64,000 nucleotides of DNA from contig NZ_ARVW01000001.1 of assembly GCF_000384315.1 (NCBI RefSeq), positions 6,076,157 through 6,140,156 of the forward strand, read 5' to 3'. A program made the position numbers and the translations under genes. Position 1 is the first letter of the stretch. Every line of letters begins with the position of its first letter. The notes under the pieces were generated by a model. The model made no database searches, had not been told where the DNA came from, and saw nothing but the letters and a program-made list of their open reading frames with translations. Positions 10,283 through 18,526 of the stretch are shown here, one piece after another. Origin of the DNA: Amycolatopsis nigrescens CSC17Ta-90. GTDB lineage: Bacteria; Actinomycetota; Actinomycetes; Mycobacteriales; Pseudonocardiaceae.

Positions 10283-10651
10283 GTGAGTGCGATTCCAGTC
10301 GCCGAAGATGTGCTCGATGCCGATGTCGCGGTCCTCTCCCTCGCGGAGGTGGCCAGCTCCCTCGGGCTGTCGGTCAACAAGGTGCGGCAGATGTTGCGGG
10401 ACGGGCAGTTGATAGCGGTACGGCGCGACGGGGACCTGTTCGTGCCCGCCGCCTTCCTCGTCAAGGACGGTGTGGTGAAAGGGCTGGGCGGCACCATCAC
10501 GGTGCTGGACGACGCGGGTTTCGGCCGGACCGAGATGCTGCGCTGGCTGTTCGCCGAGGACGACTCCCTGCCGGGCAGCTCCCCGGTGAACGCGCTGCGG
10601 ACCAGCCACGGCACCGAGGTCAAGAGGCGAGCGCAGGCCATGGCTTTCTAG
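10283..10651 (+). CDS. Rv2175c-family DNA-binding protein, likely kinase substrate
   Basis: A 122-aa protein aligned over its length with Rv2175c of M. tuberculosis: SAIPVAEDVLDAD at the N-terminus, a winged helix-turn-helix core (LSLAEVASSLGLSVNKVRQML), and the conserved tail EVKRRAQAMAF. In mycobacteria the homologue is a DNA-binding protein phosphorylated by the adjacent kinase PknL. Here the divergent neighbour is also a membrane Ser/Thr kinase, with 134 bp between the starts. GTG at 10283 is preferred over GTG at 10274 because it reproduces the family N-terminus. The last 32 bp overlap the 3' end of the convergent MFS gene. Confidence 0.88.
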   Translation: MSAIPVAEDVLDADVAVLSLAEVASSLGLSVNKVRQMLRDGQLIAVRRDGDLFVPAAFLVKDGVVKGLGGTITVLDDAGFGRTEMLRWLFAEDDSLPGSSPVNALRTSHGTEVKRRAQAMAF

Positions 10652-11900
10652 GCGGCTTTCCAGCCGGCTTTCCAGCCGAGCAGGCCAGATAGCAGCACGC
10701 CGCGAGCAACTGGACCACGGCGGCGGCCAGCAGGCAGCCGGTCAGCGACCACTCGGCCAGCGGCCCGGCGACCGCCGTACCCACCGCGATCCCGGCGATC
10801 TTCAGGCTCGCGCCGGTGGTGAACACCTGCGCCCGCAGGTTTTCCGGCGCCTCGCGGTGCCGGACGGCGAACAACGCGGTCAACTGCGGCCCTTCGCCGA
10901 AACCCGCCAGTACCGCGGCGGCGGCGAGCGGCAGCACCGACCCGGTGCTGGCCATCAGCACCAGCGAACCCGCCATCAGCAACGTGCTGATCAGCACCAG
11001 CACGTCCGGCCCCCGGCAAATAGCCGACTTTTTGCCCTTCGGTACAGGGGCGAGAAGCCGGCTATTTGCCGGTGTCCAGCGGGCGAGTGCGGCGTTGGCC
11101 AGCAGGGCACCGACGGCCAGCGCGGTCAGCAGCAGCGCACCGTAGGCGGGGTCACCGAGCCGTCGCGCGCCGAGCGGCGGCAGGCAGACCAGCAGCATGC
11201 CGACCGCGGCGAAGGACACCGCCGAGGTCGCGGTGACCCGTCGCAGCGCGGGGTTGCGACCGATCGCCGCCCACCCGGCGAGCAGGGTGTGCCGCAGCGC
11301 GCGGCGCGGGGCGGGTGGACCGGATGGGCCGGCTGGGCGCGGCGGGATCGGCAGGGCGAGCGCGGACGGCAGCGCGGCGAGCACCAGTCCCGCGGCCACC
11401 AGCATCGCGGCCGGTGCGCCGAGCCAGGCGCCGACCAGCCCGGCCAGCGCGGGCCCGGTCAGGGTCGCCGCGGTGAAGGTCATCGCGTCCAGCGCGCTGC
11501 CCCTGGCCACCGGCATGCCGTCCAGTACCCGGGGCAGCTGCGCGGTCCAGCCGCCGGCGATGGCCGGGTTGGCCAGCCCAGCCAGCACGGCGATCCCGGC
11601 CACCACCGGCAGCGGCAGCCAGCCGAGCCCGAGCAGCACCAGGACCATGCCCGCGGCGTAGCAGGCCAGCGTGAGCCCCAGCAGCAGCCCGGGGCGGCGG
11701 CTGGCGTCCAGCAGAGCGCCGAACACCGGCCCGCCCACGGCCGCGGCCACGGTCAGGGCGGTGAGCAGCACCGAGGCGTCCGCGGCCGAACCGGTGACCG
11801 CCAGGCCGAGCAGCAGCAGCGCGGGCCCGGACAGCTCGTCCCCGGTCCTGGCCAGCACCGAGCCGCCGAGATAGCTCGCGAGTCTGTAACGGCCTCTCAT
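10620..11900 (-). CDS. MFS transporter carrying a palindromic insert
   Basis: A 426-aa major facilitator of about 12 membrane helices; the opening GDELSGPALLLLGLAVTG and the short loops suit drug-exporter-like MFS proteins. Substrate unknown. Between two helices, residues about 277-296 (PANSRLLAPVPKGKKSAICR) are polar, basic and unlike the rest of this very hydrophobic protein. They are encoded exactly by a 60-bp element with 14-bp inverted ends (11013-11072), so a palindromic repeat appears to have been added in frame in a loop. The gene is divergent from the CGNR-protein gene with only 23 bp between start codons, and its 3' end overlaps the Rv2175c-like gene by 32 bp. Confidence 0.88.
   Translation of the reverse strand: MRGRYRLASYLGGSVLARTGDELSGPALLLLGLAVTGSAADASVLLTALTVAAAVGGPVFGALLDASRRPGLLLGLTLACYAAGMVLVLLGLGWLPLPVVAGIAVLAGLANPAIAGGWTAQLPRVLDGMPVARGSALDAMTFTAATLTGPALAGLVGAWLGAPAAMLVAAGLVLAALPSALALPIPPRPAGPSGPPAPRRALRHTLLAGWAAIGRNPALRRVTATSAVSFAAVGMLLVCLPPLGARRLGDPAYGALLLTALAVGALLANAALARWTPANSRLLAPVPKGKKSAICRGPDVLVLISTLLMAGSLVLMASTGSVLPLAAAAVLAGFGEGPQLTALFAVRHREAPENLRAQVFTTGASLKIAGIAVGTAVAGPLAEWSLTGCLLAAAVVQLLAACCYLACSAGKPAGKPPRKPWPALAS
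11013..11072. repeat. 60-bp palindromic element inside MFS coding frame
   Basis: Terminal arms 11013-11026 (CCGGCAAATAGCCG) and 11059-11072 (CGGCTATTTGCCGG) are perfect complements. The unit is exactly 60 bp (20 codons), keeps the reading frame and encodes a hydrophilic loop in the host membrane protein. The AAATAG/CTATTT cores are strikingly AT-rich for this genome. Confidence 0.75.
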
Positions 11901-11923
11901 GCAGAGGACGTTACAATGCCGGC
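11901..11923. promoter_or_regulatory. 23-bp divergent promoter; -10 TACAAT for a leaderless gene
   Basis: Only 23 bp separate the start codons of the MFS gene and the CGNR-protein gene. TACAAT at 11912-11917 lies 6 bp before the ATG at 11924, so transcription would start at or beside the ATG. No Shine-Dalgarno is present, consistent with a leaderless mRNA. The -35 region must lie inside the MFS coding sequence. Confidence 0.5.
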
Positions 11924-12481
11924 ATGTCCGAGAGCCACCGAGAATGGACGTCCTTCAGATCCGCCAAAGGCGCGGCGCAGCGCGCGGCGGACCTGATCGA
12001 GGTGCTGCTGGTGCCGGAGCCGGACCCGGCCGCCGTGGCGGAGGTGCTGCGCGCGCACGGCGAGCTGGACCCGATCGAGCTGACCGGCGAGGACCTGGGG
12101 GAGCTGCGCGCGGCGGCGGCCGAGCTGCGTGCGGTGTTCGCCGCGCGGGACGTCGGCGAGGCGGCCGAGCGGCTCAACGCGCTGTTCGCGGCGCACGCCG
12201 GCCCGCCGAGGCTGACCAGTCACGGCGGGGCGCATGACTGGCATCTGCACACGGACGCCCACGACGACGCGCCGTGGGGGCAGTGGCTGCGCACCTCGTC
12301 CGGGCTGGCGCTGGCCGTGCTGCTGGCCGAACGGCAGGCCCTGCCCGGCGGGATCTGCGCCGCGCCGTCCTGCGAAAAGTCCTTTGTGGACACCGGCGCC
12401 GGTGGGCCGAGGCGTTACTGCTCCACCCGCTGCTCCACCAGGCAACGGGTGGCCGCCCACCGCGCCCACCGTCGTGAGTGA
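11924..12481 (+). CDS. CGNR zinc-finger / ABATE-domain protein
   Basis: A 185-aa protein with the usual two-part layout. The N-terminal ABATE domain (about 1-130) contains the motif HDWHLH at 104-109. The C-terminal CGNR-type zinc finger has C145, C150, C166 and C170 as likely ligands and a basic tail RQRVAAHRAHRRE. Proteins of this family are presumed transcriptional regulators in actinobacteria; stress or ligand binding by the ABATE part has been proposed from domain analysis. Divergence from an MFS exporter at 23 bp suggests that it regulates that exporter. The promoter appears to give a leaderless transcript. The stop codon lies inside the left arm of a strong terminator-like palindrome. 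Confidence 0.85.
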   Translation: MSESHREWTSFRSAKGAAQRAADLIEVLLVPEPDPAAVAEVLRAHGELDPIELTGEDLGELRAAAAELRAVFAARDVGEAAERLNALFAAHAGPPRLTSHGGAHDWHLHTDAHDDAPWGQWLRTSSGLALAVLLAERQALPGGICAAPSCEKSFVDTGAGGPRRYCSTRCSTRQRVAAHRAHRRE

Positions 12482-12543
12482 AAAGTGTTGCCCGTGTTCT
12501 TGCGGGACACCCGCACCCGGGACGAACACTTTTCACTCACGAC
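12471..12543. terminator. 19-bp inverted repeat between convergent genes
   Basis: Arms 12471-12489 and 12525-12543 are perfect complements with the core GTGAGTGAAAAGTGTT. The loop holds a second palindrome, TGCGGGacaCCCGCA (12501-12515). The left arm overlaps the end of the CGNR gene, and the convergent oxidoreductase ends 6 bp beyond the right arm, so it fits a bidirectional terminator. Loop bases 12498-12520 recur exactly in the lhr gene at 33554-33576. Confidence 0.75.
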
Positions 12544-12549
12544 CGCTGA

Positions 12550-13338
12550 TCAGGCGTTTTGCTCGTCGCGCCAGGCGATCCAGTCGCGCAGCGGGCCGAG
12601 GTCGTAGTCCGGTCCGCCGGCGTCCACGGTGTACAGCGAGACGCCGAGGTCGCGCAGCTTCGGGGCGAGCTCCGCCGGGTCGCCCTTCACCCCGCAGGAA
12701 CGCTCGATCTCCGCCGGGTCGCGGCCGACGGTCGCGCAGTGCTGGTCGAGGATCCCGACCTTGCGCTCGACCACCGTCGGGTCGCCGAAGCCGTGCCAGA
12801 TGTCGGCGTGCCTGGCGACCAGCTTGAGCGTCTTCTTCTCGCCGCCGCCCCCGATCAGCACCGGGATCTTGCGGGTGGGCGGCGGGTTCAGCTTGCCAAG
12901 CCTGGACTCGATCCTGGGCAGCGCCCCGGCCAGGTCGTCCAGCCTGCCGCCGGCGGTGCCGAACTCGTAGCCGTACTCGTCGTAGTCCCGCTCGAACCAG
13001 CCGGAGCCGATGCCGAGGATGAGCCTGCCGTCGCTGATGTGGTCCACCGTGCGCGCCATGTCAGCGAGCAGTTCGGGGTTGCGGTAGCTGTTGCAGGTGA
13101 CCAGTGCGCCGATCTCCACCCGCGACGTCGACTCGGCCCAGGCGCCGAGCATCGTCCAGCACTCGAAGTGCAGGCCGTCCGGCTCGCCGTAGAGCGGGAA
13201 GAAGTGGTCCCAGTTGAACAGGATGTCGACGCCGAGCTCCTCGGCTTTGGCCGCGGTGCGCCGCATGGTCGCGTAGTCGGCGTGCTGGGGCTGAAGCTGC
13301 AGGCCCACTCGGATCGGCCTGTTCGCTGCTGTCGTCAT
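12550..13338 (-). CDS. LLM-class F420-dependent oxidoreductase
   Basis: A 262-aa luciferase-like TIM-barrel enzyme. Features include the N-terminal RVGLQLQPQHADY, the strand VDILFNWDHFFP, the GIGSGWFERDYDEYG segment typical of F420-dependent TIGR03560-like oxidoreductases, and IPVLIGGGGEKKTLKLVARHADIW split by the phosphate-binding loop. F420 rather than FMN is inferred from the subfamily and host. The gene begins 44 bp after crtI on the same strand, so it could be read from the carotenoid operon, but no carotenoid role is known for this family. The upstream region shows no clear ribosome binding site. Confidence 0.85.
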   Translation of the reverse strand: MTTAANRPIRVGLQLQPQHADYATMRRTAAKAEELGVDILFNWDHFFPLYGEPDGLHFECWTMLGAWAESTSRVEIGALVTCNSYRNPELLADMARTVDHISDGRLILGIGSGWFERDYDEYGYEFGTAGGRLDDLAGALPRIESRLGKLNPPPTRKIPVLIGGGGEKKTLKLVARHADIWHGFGDPTVVERKVGILDQHCATVGRDPAEIERSCGVKGDPAELAPKLRDLGVSLYTVDAGGPDYDLGPLRDWIAWRDEQNA

Positions 13339-13382
13339 GATCCCGAGCCTATGCCCCGGGTAGCGGCCTTGCAGCGGACTCC

Positions 13383-14858
13383 TCAGGCGCCGGTGACCCT
13401 GGCGGCCGCGAGCCTGCCCGAGATGAGCACCGGCGGGATACCCACTCCTGGTGTCGTGCCGCAGCCGGCGAGCACCACGTTTCGCACGTCCCGCACCAGG
13501 TTTCCCGGCCGGAACGGGCCGGTCTGGGTGAAGGTGTGCGCCAGCGAGAACGGGGTGCCAGCGGCCAGCCCCCGCGCCTCCCAGTCCCGGGGCGTGACCA
13601 GCTCGTCCAGCTGGAAGGAACCGGCGAAACCGGTGAGGCCACGGGCTTCGAGGGTGGCCAGCAGCTCATCGCGGTAGGCAGGGCCGACCCGCTCCCAGTC
13701 GATCCGCCCGGTGTGCAGGTTGGGGGCCGGGGCGAGCACTGAGATCACCTGGCCGCCGCCGGAGGACAGCCCGGGGTCGGTCGCCGTCGGCTTGGTCACC
13801 AGCAGCGAGGGATCGCTCATCAGCGAGCCGTCGCGGATGATCTCCTGGAAGGTCCGCGCCCAGGCGGCACCGAAGAAGATGGTGTGGTGCCCCAGTTCCG
13901 GCCAGTCGCGCTCGGAGCGGCCGTGCAGCACCACGGCGGACGGCGAGAACCGCAGCGGGAGCGGGCGGCGCGGCCTGGTGCCGAGCAGCCGGTAGGCGCC
14001 GGTCAGCTCGGTGGCGAGCACGATCGCGTCGCACTCGATGCGCTCGCCGGCGCGGGTGCGCACCGCGCGGACCCGGTCGGAGACCCGTTCCAGCCAGGCG
14101 GCCTCGGTCTTGAACCGCAGCTGGGCACCGGCCCGCTCGGCGGCGTCCGCCATCGCCCGCGCGACCCGACCCATGCCGCCGCGCGGGTAGTAGACCCCGC
14201 CGACGGTGTCCATATAGGAGATGACCCCGTACGCGCCGATCGCGCGCATCGGGTCGAGACCGGCGTAGAGCGACTGGAAGGAGAACAACCGGCGCACCCG
14301 TTCGTCGTGCAGGAACCGGCCGACCTTGCCGCCGAGCGAGCCGAAACCGCCCAGTGCGGCCAGTTTCACCAGTTCCGGGCGCAACAGGCCGAGCGGCGAG
14401 TCGAAGTTGGCGCCGATGAAATGGTCCTTCTGCACCGCGTACAGCTCGGTCAGCCAGCGGCGCAGCCGCCGGTACCCGTCCGCCTCGCGCGGGCCGGCCA
14501 CCGCGCGGATCTCCGCCTCCATCGCCTCCGCGCCGGTGTGCACCGCGATCGTGCTGCCGTCCGCGAACCGCGCGTGATACGCCGGATCCAGCCGTTCCAG
14601 CCGCAGATGGTCCACTGTGGACGAACCGACCGCGGCGAACGCCTCGTCCAGCAGCTCGGGCATGGTGAGCACGCTCGCGCCGGTGTCCACCGAGTAGCCG
14701 TCCGCCTGGCGCTGGCCGACCCGGCCGCCGGGCTGCTCGTCCTGCTCGATCAGGGTGACCCGGCGCCCGGCGCCGAGCAGGTGCAGGGTGGTCGACAGCC
14801 CGGCCAGCCCGGCGCCGATCACCACCACGTGGTCGGTCGGCCCGCTCACCGTCTTCAT
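13383..14858 (-). CDS. crtI: Phytoene desaturase (carotenoid)
   Basis: A 491-aa FAD enzyme of the CrtI family, which introduces double bands into phytoene on the way to coloured carotenoids. The dinucleotide fold VVVIGAGLAGLSTTLHLLGAG starts at residue 11 and is followed by the PGGR motif. The C-terminal CrtI signature is present (VVLAGCGTTPGVGIPPVLISG, which spans the FAD-binding end). ATG at 14858 lies two bases after the crtE stop, so translation is probably coupled. The frame is open far upstream inside crtE but only this start gives the family N-terminus. No phytoene synthase gene lies in the window; crtB must be elsewhere, or the enzyme acts on another polyene. Confidence 0.92.
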   Translation of the reverse strand: MKTVSGPTDHVVVIGAGLAGLSTTLHLLGAGRRVTLIEQDEQPGGRVGQRQADGYSVDTGASVLTMPELLDEAFAAVGSSTVDHLRLERLDPAYHARFADGSTIAVHTGAEAMEAEIRAVAGPREADGYRRLRRWLTELYAVQKDHFIGANFDSPLGLLRPELVKLAALGGFGSLGGKVGRFLHDERVRRLFSFQSLYAGLDPMRAIGAYGVISYMDTVGGVYYPRGGMGRVARAMADAAERAGAQLRFKTEAAWLERVSDRVRAVRTRAGERIECDAIVLATELTGAYRLLGTRPRRPLPLRFSPSAVVLHGRSERDWPELGHHTIFFGAAWARTFQEIIRDGSLMSDPSLLVTKPTATDPGLSSGGGQVISVLAPAPNLHTGRIDWERVGPAYRDELLATLEARGLTGFAGSFQLDELVTPRDWEARGLAAGTPFSLAHTFTQTGPFRPGNLVRDVRNVVLAGCGTTPGVGIPPVLISGRLAAARVTGA

Positions 14859-14860
14859 GG

Positions 14861-15964
14861 CTAGTAGGTCCTCCGGGTGGCCCGGTCGGCGAGTTCGATG
14901 AGCTTGTCGGCGGCCGGCTCGGCGAGGTCCGCGCGGCGCAGCGCGGTCAGCGCGGCGGCGGTCAGCGTGTCGATCCGCCGCTCCACGGCGGTCACCGCGC
15001 CCACGTCGGTCAGCGCCGAGCGGACCGCTTCCACCCCGGCCTCGGTCAGCGCGGCGTCGCCGATCGCGTCCGCGATCAGCACCGCCTCGGCCGTCCGGCC
15101 CTGTTCGCCGGCCAGCTGCAGGCCGAGCGCCACCAGCAGGGTGCGCTTGCCCTCCCGTAGGTCGTCCCCGGCCGGCTTGCCGGTGACCGACGGGTCGCCG
15201 AACACGCCGAGCAGGTCGTCCCGCAGCTGGAACGCGACGCCGAGATCCCCGCCGAACTCCCGCAGGTGCCCGATCAGCCGCTCGTCCGCGCCGGCAAGCG
15301 AGGCACCGAGGTGCAGCGGGCGCTGCACGGTGTAAGCGGCGGTCTTGAGCTTGTCGATGCGCAGGGCGACGTCCACCGACGCGTCCCCGGTGGCCTGCGT
15401 GTGCACGTCCAGGTACTGCCCGGCGAGCACCTCGGTGCGCATCGCGCGCCAGGCCGGCCGTCCCGCGGAAAGCGTGGCCGGCGGCAGCGAGGTGCTCTCG
15501 AACATGTCGTCCGCCCATGCCAGCGCCAGGTCGCCGATCAGCACCGCCGCGGCCAGCCCGAACGAGGACGGCGGGCCGAGCCAGCCGTGCCCGGCGTGCC
15601 GCTTGGCGAAGGCGAGGTGCACGGTCGGCGAGCCGCGCCGGGAGTCCGAGGAGTCGATCAGGTCGTCGTGGATCAGCGCGCAGGCCTGGACCAGCTCCAG
15701 CGCGGCCACCGCGCGCAGCACGCCCTCGGCGTCCTGGCCGTCCGGATCGCCGCCCGCGCCGCGCCAGCCCCACCAGGCGAAGGTCGGCCGCAACCGTTTG
15801 CCACCGCCGAGCACGAACCCGGTGAGCGCCTCCACCGCGGGCGCGAAGGTGGGCTCGGTGGCGAGGATCCCTCGGCTCGCCTCGTGCAGGAAATCGTCGA
15901 GCGCCCGCTCGACATGAGCCGGCAGGTCTTGGTCGTACCGGGATTCCCGGACGGGCTCGCTCAT
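14861..15964 (-). CDS. crtE: Geranylgeranyl diphosphate synthase (polyprenyl synthetase)
   Basis: A 367-aa trans-prenyltransferase that elongates allylic diphosphates with IPP, supplying the C20 carotenoid precursor. The IPP-binding segment GGGKRLRP is at 53-60. The first aspartate-rich motif HDDLIDSSD has D100, D101 and D104, and the second is FQLRDDLLGVFGD near residue 240. The residues before the first motif suggest a medium chain product, most likely GGPP. It is the first gene of a two-gene unit with crtI (2-bp gap). The MFS gene ends and crtE begins within 17 bp on the same strand, so all three may share a transcript from about 17430. Confidence 0.92.
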   Translation of the reverse strand: MSEPVRESRYDQDLPAHVERALDDFLHEASRGILATEPTFAPAVEALTGFVLGGGKRLRPTFAWWGWRGAGGDPDGQDAEGVLRAVAALELVQACALIHDDLIDSSDSRRGSPTVHLAFAKRHAGHGWLGPPSSFGLAAAVLIGDLALAWADDMFESTSLPPATLSAGRPAWRAMRTEVLAGQYLDVHTQATGDASVDVALRIDKLKTAAYTVQRPLHLGASLAGADERLIGHLREFGGDLGVAFQLRDDLLGVFGDPSVTGKPAGDDLREGKRTLLVALGLQLAGEQGRTAEAVLIADAIGDAALTEAGVEAVRSALTDVGAVTAVERRIDTLTAAALTALRRADLAEPAADKLIELADRATRRTY

Positions 15965-15981
15965 GGGTCTATCGTCCGTGC

Positions 15982-17430
15982 TCACCCACCGGGGCGCGTC
16001 CCCGGGGTCGCCGGATGTGGTGCAGCGGGCATTCGCGGAATCATCATGGTCAGCACCAGCCCCGCCGCCGAGACCCCGGCCGCGATCAGGAAGGAGACCT
16101 GGAAACCGGCCTTGGACGGCAACGTCAGCGGGCCGAGCGTGAAGGTCAGCTGGGTCAGCACGACGCTGAGCACCGCGCTGGAGAAGGAGGTGCCGAGCGC
16201 GCGCATCAGTGCGTTGAGCCCGTTCGCCGCGGCGGTCTCCGAAGCGGGTACCGCGCGCATGATCAGCGCGGGCATCGCCGCGTAGGCCAGCGCCACCCCG
16301 ACACTGATCACCGAGGCGACCAGCACGATCTGCCAGGCGCTGTGCATCAGGAACACCGCGGACCCGTAGCCGAGCATGATCACCGCGATCCCGGCCGCCA
16401 GCGAGGTCCGCGGGCCGTAGGCGGCGGAGATCCTGGCCGAGACCGGCGAGATCACGATCATGATCAACCCGCTGGGCGCCATGCAGATCCCGGCCACCAC
16501 CAACGACTGGCCGAACCCGTAACCGGTGGCCACCGGCGCCTGCAGCAGCTGCGGCAGGATCAGCGCCTGCGCGTACATCGCGAACCCGACCAGCACCGAC
16601 GCCAGGTTCGTCATCAGCACCTGCCGCCGCGCGGACACCCGCAGATCCACCAGCGGCTGCCGGACCCGGTACTCGTACCAGCCCCAGCCGAGCAGGATCA
16701 CCAGCGCGGCACCGAGCAGGCCGAGCACCGCGGGGCTGCCCCAACCCCAGCTGCCGCCCTGGGTGATCGCCAGCAGCAGGCAGCTGAGCCCGAGCACCAT
16801 GCCCAGCGCGCCGGCGAAGTCGAACCGCCCGCCGGCTCGCAGCGGCGACTCCGGCACCATCCAGGCGATGGCCGCCGCGCTCAGCAGGCCAAGCACGGCG
16901 GCCAGCCAGAACAGCAGGTGCCAGTCGGCCTGCTGGGCGACCAGCGCGGACAGCGGCAGCCCGACCCCGCCGCCGACGCCGATGGTCGCGCTCATCAGCG
17001 CCATCGCCGAGCCGAGCCGCTCGGCGGGCAGGGTGTCGCGCATGATGCTGATGCCCAGCGGGATCGCGCCCATCGCGGAGCCCTGGAGTATCCGGCCGAG
17101 CACCATCGTGCCCACGTCGCTGGTCAGCGCGGAGACCGTGGAACCGAGCACGAGCAGGCCGAGCGAGCAGAGCAGGATCCGGCGCTTGCCGTACATGTCG
17201 CCGAGCCTGCCGCTGATCGGCGTGCTGACCGCGCCGGCGAGCAGGGTGGCGGTGAGCACCCAGGACGCGTTCGCGGCCGAGGTGTGCAGCAGCACCGGCA
17301 GGTTCGGCAGCAGCGGGACGACCAGCGTCTGCATCAGCGCGGCCACCACGCCGCAGGTGGAAAGGACTAGGACGATCGCGCCGGGCCGTACTCTGCGGCC
17401 GAGATCCGGCGGCGCGGCAAGGTCGGTCAT
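15982..17430 (-). CDS. MFS transporter, DHA2 (14-TMS) family
   Basis: A 482-aa permease of the drug:H+ antiporter-2 type. It has the motif A region GRLGDMYGKRRIL, helices throughout, and the 14-segment length of EmrB/QacA-like exporters. It lies directly upstream of crtE-crtI on the same strand (17-bp gap to crtE), which suggests co-transcription, perhaps for export of a terpenoid or for an unrelated resistance. Substrate cannot be predicted. It is divergent from the acyl-ACP desaturase gene. The 164 bp between them carry a palindrome (17518-17535) likely to be an operator. Confidence 0.88.
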   Translation of the reverse strand: MTDLAAPPDLGRRVRPGAIVLVLSTCGVVAALMQTLVVPLLPNLPVLLHTSAANASWVLTATLLAGAVSTPISGRLGDMYGKRRILLCSLGLLVLGSTVSALTSDVGTMVLGRILQGSAMGAIPLGISIMRDTLPAERLGSAMALMSATIGVGGGVGLPLSALVAQQADWHLLFWLAAVLGLLSAAAIAWMVPESPLRAGGRFDFAGALGMVLGLSCLLLAITQGGSWGWGSPAVLGLLGAALVILLGWGWYEYRVRQPLVDLRVSARRQVLMTNLASVLVGFAMYAQALILPQLLQAPVATGYGFGQSLVVAGICMAPSGLIMIVISPVSARISAAYGPRTSLAAGIAVIMLGYGSAVFLMHSAWQIVLVASVISVGVALAYAAMPALIMRAVPASETAAANGLNALMRALGTSFSSAVLSVVLTQLTFTLGPLTLPSKAGFQVSFLIAAGVSAAGLVLTMMIPRMPAAPHPATPGTRPGG

Positions 17431-17517
17431 GCTGTTCCCCCAGCTTAGTTAATTGCAGCAAACAACCTTACCAATGCGAGCCGGGCTCCGGAGTGTGTCG
17501 GTTGTCATTCCGACGTT

Positions 17518-17535
17518 ACCTACGACGCCGTAGGT
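17518..17535. promoter_or_regulatory. Palindromic operator candidate ACCTAC-N6-GTAGGT
   Basis: Perfect 6-bp arms (17518-17523, 17530-17535) with further partial symmetry (ACCTACGAC/GCCGTAGGT matches at 8 of 9). A further half site GTAGGT follows at 17545-17550. It lies 60 bp before the desaturase start, in the divergent promoter. It looks like a TetR-type site, but no regulator gene is adjacent. Confidence 0.5.
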
Positions 17536-17594
17536 TACGGAGGCGTAGGTTTGTGGCAGATTGGTGGAACGTCGTCTGCGGAAAGGAAGAACGG

Positions 17595-18524
17595 ATGAGT
17601 CTTTCGGAGCCCACCCGGCTGCTCCTCGAGCTGGAACCGGTCGCGGAAGCGAACCTGAACCGGCACCTGGGGGTGGCCAAGGAATGGATGCCGCACGAGT
17701 ACGTGCCGTGGAGCCAGGGCCGCGACTTCGCCGACCTCGGCGGGCAGGCATGGGATCCGGAGCAGTCGAAGGTGTCGCCGATCGCGCGGACCGCGCTCGA
17801 GGTCAACCTGCTCACCGAGGACAACCTGCCCAGCTACCACCGCGAGATCGAACGCGCCTTCGGCCGTGACGGCGCCTGGGGCACCTGGGTGCACCGCTGG
17901 ACCGCGGAGGAGGGCAGGCACGGCATCTGCATCCGCGACTACCTGCTGGTGACCAGGGCGGTCGACCCGGTCGAGCTGGAGCGCGCCCGGATGCAGACCA
18001 TGGAGGCCGGCTTCGACAGCGGCGACAAGCAGCTGCTGAACGTGTTCGCCTACGTCTCGTTCCAGGAGCTGGCGACCCGGATCTCCCACCGCAACACCGG
18101 CCGCTACACCGAGGACCCGATCGCGGAGAAGCTGCTGGCCAGGGTCGCCATGGACGAGAACCTGCACATGCTCTTCTACCGCAACCTGGTGACCGCGGCG
18201 CTGGAGGTCTCGCCGGACGCGATGATGCGCGCGATCACCGACGAGGTGGTCGGTTTCCAGATGCCGGGCAGCATCATCCCCAGCTTCGTCCGCAAGGCCG
18301 CGCTGATGGCCAAGGCCGGCATCTACGACCTGCGCATCCACCACGACGACGTGATCTGGCCGTTGCTGCGGCACTGGGACGTGTTCGCCATCGAGGGCCT
18401 CGGCGCGGAGGGCGAGCAGGCCCGCGACGAGCTTTCCGAGTTCCTGACCGCGCTGGACAAGCAGGCCACCCGGTTCGAGGAGCGGCGCGAGCTGGCCAGG
18501 GCCCGCGAACTGGCCAGGAAGTAG
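17595..18524 (+). CDS. Acyl-ACP desaturase (DesA-like)
   Basis: A 309-aa soluble di-iron desaturase that introduces a cis double bond into acyl-carrier-protein-bound fatty acids. Both carboxylate clusters are visible: E75 in LLTEDN, EEGRH at 105-109, the FQELATRISH segment with E158 and H165, and DENLH at 187-191. Length and sequence resemble mycobacterial DesA1/DesA2. ATG at 17595 has the Shine-Dalgarno GAAAGGAAG. The upstream palindrome at 17518-17535 suggests control by a repressor, as is usual for desaturases adjusting membrane fluidity. There is no dedicated electron-donor gene next to it. Confidence 0.93.
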   Translation: MSLSEPTRLLLELEPVAEANLNRHLGVAKEWMPHEYVPWSQGRDFADLGGQAWDPEQSKVSPIARTALEVNLLTEDNLPSYHREIERAFGRDGAWGTWVHRWTAEEGRHGICIRDYLLVTRAVDPVELERARMQTMEAGFDSGDKQLLNVFAYVSFQELATRISHRNTGRYTEDPIAEKLLARVAMDENLHMLFYRNLVTAALEVSPDAMMRAITDEVVGFQMPGSIIPSFVRKAALMAKAGIYDLRIHHDDVIWPLLRHWDVFAIEGLGAEGEQARDELSEFLTALDKQATRFEERRELARARELARK

Positions 18525-18526
18525 CT

